A stretch of DNA of 64,000 nt. Source: Saxidomus purpurata. Its lineage: Eukaryota > Mollusca > Bivalvia > Venerida > Veneridae. Made by a program: the position numbers and the translations under genes. The stretch is from NCBI GenBank assembly GCA_022818135.1, contig JAFMSR010000029.1:310001-374000 (forward strand), written 5' to 3'. Shown here piece by piece: positions 60,253-64,000 of the stretch. The stretch's first letter is position 1, and every line of letters begins with the position of its first letter. The notes under the pieces are model-generated. The model did not search any database. It was not told the origin of the DNA and worked only from the letters and a program-made list of their open reading frames with translations.

Positions 60253-60920
60253 TCACAAATGGTCAAATAATAAAACAGACACTGGATGCCAACTCATGAT
60301 GGAATTCGCTGCTGAAGAAATGCAAGAATCAACCACTATTGTAAGAAATACATACATTTTCACAGGTGCGGATAAGTTAAGGTATCCATGTCGCATGGAC
60401 ACTACTTTACTGTAGACTATAACACATGTGATTTCGTATGGTTCCCATACCTTTAAATGCTAGTACAAAGGAAAATGCAAGGTTAGCTTTCCAACAAAAT
60501 AGAAAGTAGATTTCTTGGTTTTTGGTAAATGATGCAAAAATGTGTATTTTTTCATAAAGAAATGTTGCTGCTAAAAGCATTAAAGAAATCAACGAAAGTT
60601 ACGCATTTAAAACTTAGACTAAAATTGAAATTGATTAATAAATTGTATAATAACTTTTTTCTGGATGCAAAACTTAGTAAAATACGGTATCTTGTTACAA
60701 CCATTAGAAAAACACCACTAACAATTCAAGTACCGTGAGACATCAGGCCTCTGCCGACACAAGACAGGTCTTATATGTCGAAAATATTGCATAATCGAAA
60801 TGGTATATCCAAGAAAATAAGTTTTAAACATAAGTTTATTTCAAAATTAAATATTCTTTTGAAATAGTCTAAAGTCAGTTTTGTTTGGGTTATTTTTTTT
60901 ATTCGATTTATCTAAATTTG
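60253..60920. other. Non-coding stretch
   Basis: Nothing recognisable. Confidence 0.4.
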
Positions 60921-61925
60921 TTTTAGCTCGAATTTTCTATGAAAAGGGGAGCTATCCTACTCGCCCCGGCGTCGGCGTCGTCGTCGGCGTCGGCGTCGGC
61001 GTTGGTGTCACACCTTGGTTAAGTTTTTCGTACCACCCCACTTTATTTCAAAAGTATTAGAGGTATGGCTTTGAAACTTACCATACTTGTTTACCATCAT
61101 AACCTCCATCTACAGACAAGAGTACATAACTCTGTCAAGGTTTTTGACAGAATTATGGCCCTTTTTTACTTAGAAAGTGTATTGAGCTAGGTTAAGTTTT
61201 TCGTACCACCTCACTTTATTTCAAAACCATTGGAGGTATTGCTTTGAAACTAACCATACTTGTTTACCATCATGACCTTCATCAACAGACAAGAGAACAT
61301 AACTCTGTCAAGGTTTTTGACAGAATTATGCCCCTTTTTTACTTAGAAAATACATTGAATATGGGTAAAATCCACTTATTGCCTTAACCCTTTGAGATAT
61401 TGCTTTGAAACTTTGAATGCTTGTTTACATCATTACCCCCATCTGTAGGCAAGAGAAGGTAACTCTGTGAGGGATTTGTTTTAAAAATTAAGGCCCTTTA
61501 TCGACATTGAATATTGGTTAATGTTTTCGTACTAGTCCACTTTTTGACTAAACTGTTCGAGATATTACTTTGAAAGTTGGAATACTTGTTAACCATCATG
61601 ATCCCAAAACATGGGCAGGAGAAGGTAATTCTGTCAAGGATTTTATTTGAATTATGGCCCTTTTTGACTTAGAAACTCAGTTAAAATTTTCATTCTTGTC
61701 CACTTGTTGACTTAACCATTTGAGATATTACTTTGAAAGTTGGAGTACTTATGTACTCATGAGACCTACCTGTAAGCAAGAGAAGATAACTCTGTGAAAA
61801 TGTTTCTTGATTTGTACTTAGAAATTCCTAGTTGAAGTCTTGTGTGCCCTTAACTGTCAAAGTTTTGTTTTATTGGCAAGCACTAAAAAAGTCGAGCGCG
61901 CTGTCCTACTGACAGCTCTTGTTAA
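60921..61925. mobile_element. Tandem-unit repeat element with (GGCGTC)n
   Basis: The left end 'TTTTAGCTCG' is followed by 'GGGGAGCTATCCTACTCGCC' and a GGCGTC hexanucleotide run (60966-61003). Then come diverged units of about 165-175 bp with 'GTTAAGTTTTTCGTACCACC' at 61018 and 61191, 'CATACTTGTTTACCATCAT' and 'AACTCTGTCAAGG'. The right end 'GTCCTACTGACAGCTCTTG' is shared with the element ending at 19934. I recognise the GAGCTATCC/GGCGTC combination as a bivalve repeat. No coding capacity. Confidence 0.65.
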
Positions 61926-62526
61926 ATACAGTTTTAGAAAACGATGATTTCCATTTATTGTCACTCATCCTTTAATTCCGGTATTTTGCAATAAAAAAAA
62001 ATCTCATACCCGAAATGTCTTCTTGAAGTAAATTGTCCGAAATACACTGACTGGAGCAACTTTTTCAAAGTTTATGACGTTGACAGATTGAGCATTCAAA
62101 AAACCTTTCGCCTCTTAAAATGCTGCCACAAGGTATTTGAAATAAAAATATCAGTTTTGAATGATCAATATTCTATTATTTTCACTATATAAACAGAATA
62201 CGTTTGAGCTTTCACTTGGCGCCGTTATTATTGAGTTTGGCCTGACGTATTGTAGCATGCCAGTACGACAGGAAATAAGACTAGCATACTGTTCCCGTAC
62301 ATAACGTATATCTTGCATATACAACTCCGTATATCTTACCCGTGCTTGAAGCATATACAAGTCCATGTATTCCGTATACTGCTTGTATACGAGATGTGGT
62401 ACTTGCCCGTTTAAAGCAAGAATACATGCGTCGAGATTTTTTTTTTAATTTTAGCCGCACAAGTCGAGCTTCATAATGTTAAAATTGAAAGCTGAAAAGA
62501 ACAAAACAAAACACAAAAATAAGTAG
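61926..62526. other. Non-coding, GTATA-rich segment
   Basis: 62205-62400 is a diverged copy of 62848-63060; both start with a GGCGCCG block and then carry many GTATA/TATAC words. Confidence 0.4.
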
Positions 62527-62596
62527 TAGTTGTGGGATTTGAATCTCACGTGTAAATGAAAAGAGCAGGTGACGTAACCACTAGGCCACAATACAG
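62527..62596 (-). pseudogene. tRNA-like sequence (degenerate)
   Basis: On the minus strand, A-box-like 'TGTGGCCTAGTGGTTACG' and B-box-like 'GAGATTCAAATCCCAC' occur at tRNA spacing. The anticodon arm and T-stem do not pair properly. It is a tRNA pseudogene or SINE head. Confidence 0.5.
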
Positions 62597-62847
62597 AGGG
62601 CTTAAATGAGAAATTATCAGTTCCTAAATAAAATTCCTGCTTACATAATATTTTACAGACTAAATATCCGAAATGTCAACGAATATCTACAGTACGACTA
62701 CATTGCCTGATATATATTTCTCGCTATAGTGTATCGGTCAATCAAAGATTAATAGCAATTTGCATTTAGCTGCTATTGACAAATTACATACTGCAATGTT
62801 TTTTTTAATAATGTATGCTTAAAAACCCTATTAACTCAATGTACAAA

Positions 62848-63060
62848 ATCGCCTCTGTGTGGGCGCCGCCATCATTGAGCTTTGCCTGACCCCTACCGTA
62901 TAGGTAGGACCATGTAGGAACGGGTAACACCAGTCTAACAATATACTTGCCATATACGGAATATAGACTAACGTCTTGTATACTAGTATTGTACGGAGGT
63001 ATATACGGACCTATATTTTCTTCGAGTAGAGGAATATAACATAATTCAAATCTAATTTCC
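62848..63060 (+). repeat. GTATA-rich diverged repeat, copy 2
   Basis: 'GGGCGCCGCCATCATTGAG' and 'TTTGCCTGAC' match 'TGGCGCCGTTATTATTGAG' and 'TTGGCCTGAC' at 62218-62245. After that the copies share TATAC-type words but align poorly. Confidence 0.4.
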
Positions 63061-63261
63061 ACAGTATCTTATTCACATACATCACAGAATAAAACTTTTT
63101 CTCAATAACATTAGTTTCACGAACTATTCTGAATTGCCGGTTGAAGTTAACAATTCAACTAAGCCTCCTTTAAATAAGTCAAATTATGTTACACCAACAA
63201 CTAAAGTTTACATTGTCTGATGAAATAAACCTGCAGTTCAATTATTATAATATTGTCGATA

Positions 63262-63320
63262 GTTGGATTCGAACCTATGACCTCCGGATCAGAGCGAGTC
63301 CAAGCTGTACAACGTTAATA
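63262..63320 (-). mobile_element. tRNA-derived SINE fragment
   Basis: The minus strand has a perfect B box 'GGTTCGAATCC' (63264-63274), preceded by 'CTGATCCGGAGGTCATA', as in tRNA-like SINE heads. The A-box region is diverged ('TACAGCTTGGACTCG'). Confidence 0.5.
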
Positions 63321-64000
63321 TCAAAAGCCTAAAGTTACTTAACTTGAAGGGGGTAATGTCTCTGATGTTTTCTTAACGAAATATACCATTGGAAAGCTTA
63401 GGACTTAAGATATATAATCTTTAATATTTGTATAGTTGCAAACATAAAATTAATTCAAAGATGCAGTTTTAAGCTAAATATGTTTTGCACTGTTTGTGGT
63501 TTATCTAGATTTTATCAAATGCCACTGAGTAGTAGTTACTTCGTCACACAGCGGACATTTCCAAATCCCGTGTATATGTGATGTTAATATTCTAGTAAAC
63601 ATGTAGTATTTACATCTATGTCTTGTATCAAAGGTTGCGACTTTAATCATTGACGCTATGTATGGAGTAATAGTATCATGACAATATTTCAAGACACTTT
63701 GACCTATCTCAAACTTAACTCACGTCATAATTGTTGTCTTTAACTTGTCTCGGGAATAAAAGAATAATCTCCCGTTTTGAACGGTTTTGTTCTGTTTGGG
63801 TTTAAAGAAACATTTGGTTGAAAAAAAGACCACGCGCTCCTTGATTGGCTGCAATAAAAGGGTCGCTAGTTGACAAGCAGCACGCGCATGATATGTGCAC
63901 CACTATACAATTTAATCCAGTTTAAGCTGGTTTAGTTACATGTATCTTTAAACAATTTATGTAGGTCGTCAGAAAATACTTTTATTTGTTAGTTTTACTA
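63321..64000. other. Non-coding stretch
   Basis: A minus-strand 63-codon ORF (63501-63692) with 'KCPLCDEVTTTQWHL' is the only hint of protein; not enough for a call. Confidence 0.35.

Noticed and set aside
63501..63692. Minus-strand ORF with CPLC, possibly a zinc finger or LINE knuckle
   Set aside because: Only one Cys pair and one His; no complete knuckle and no adjoining RT sequence.
1..64000. CRISPR arrays, operons, prophage or plasmid features
   Set aside because: The window shows eukaryotic features throughout; the tandem arrays have diverged units with no spacer-repeat pattern and no cas-like genes.

Overview
The window looks like invertebrate nuclear DNA, most likely from a bivalve mollusc. 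It is AT-rich and has no bacterial gene density. The few recognisable coding blocks are single exons with GT/AG borders. It also carries several repeat families I associate with bivalve genomes: arrays with 'AGGTCAAGGTCACAC'-type units of about 145-170 bp, GTCC/GTCT runs, and a tRNA-derived SINE. The species is inference.

Host genes are sparse. A large exon of a Golgi carbohydrate sulfotransferase of the HNK-1ST/chondroitin-4-O-sulfotransferase type lies at 24959-26196 (+). One exon of a second, different sulfotransferase (CHST15-like) lies at 46099-46315 (-). Both are partial: the upstream and downstream exons were not found. Nearly all other coding signal is transposon-derived.

Layout. 1-12160: non-coding DNA with short repeats, a tRNA-Val-like pseudogene (4481), a fold-back element (6457) and an element with three to four tandem 158-bp units (7038-7863). 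12172-18581: a full-length L1/Tx1-like LINE with ORF1 and ORF2 (endonuclease, reverse transcriptase, Zn-knuckle C-terminus), bounded by an 11-bp target-site duplication. 18900-23490: tandem-repeat elements, a SINE, a GC-richer patch with CATGCG motifs, and one arm of a 21-bp inverted repeat whose partner lies 19 kb away. 23680-24400: an antisense Ty3/gypsy pol relic. 24959-27792: the sulfotransferase exon followed by a 451-bp direct duplication. 28639-29330: a CR1/Jockey-like LINE 3' fragment. 34899-38153: a PIF/Harbinger transposon with 90-bp TIRs, a three-exon Myb/SANT-like gene and a decayed DDE nuclease gene. 39353-42160: pogo-like MITE, hairpin, and a second Ty3/gypsy relic (integrase plus RT/RNase H junction). 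44471: a Tc1/mariner transposase tail. 48672-50180: minisatellite and another tandem-unit element. 50554-52733: a 2180-bp non-autonomous DNA transposon with 100-bp TIRs, CAC termini and a 5-bp TSD. 53877-56469: a 5'-truncated LINE of the same type as the first, interrupted by a 625-bp TTAA-flanked element. 59985-60252: a LINE RNase H relic. 60921-61925: a third tandem-unit element.

No operon, CRISPR array or new cellular gene system was found. The interest lies in transposon biology: several elements with both ends readable, two nested or bipartite cases, and a 5-bp-TSD/CAC-ended element that may belong to the Transib/RAG-like group.
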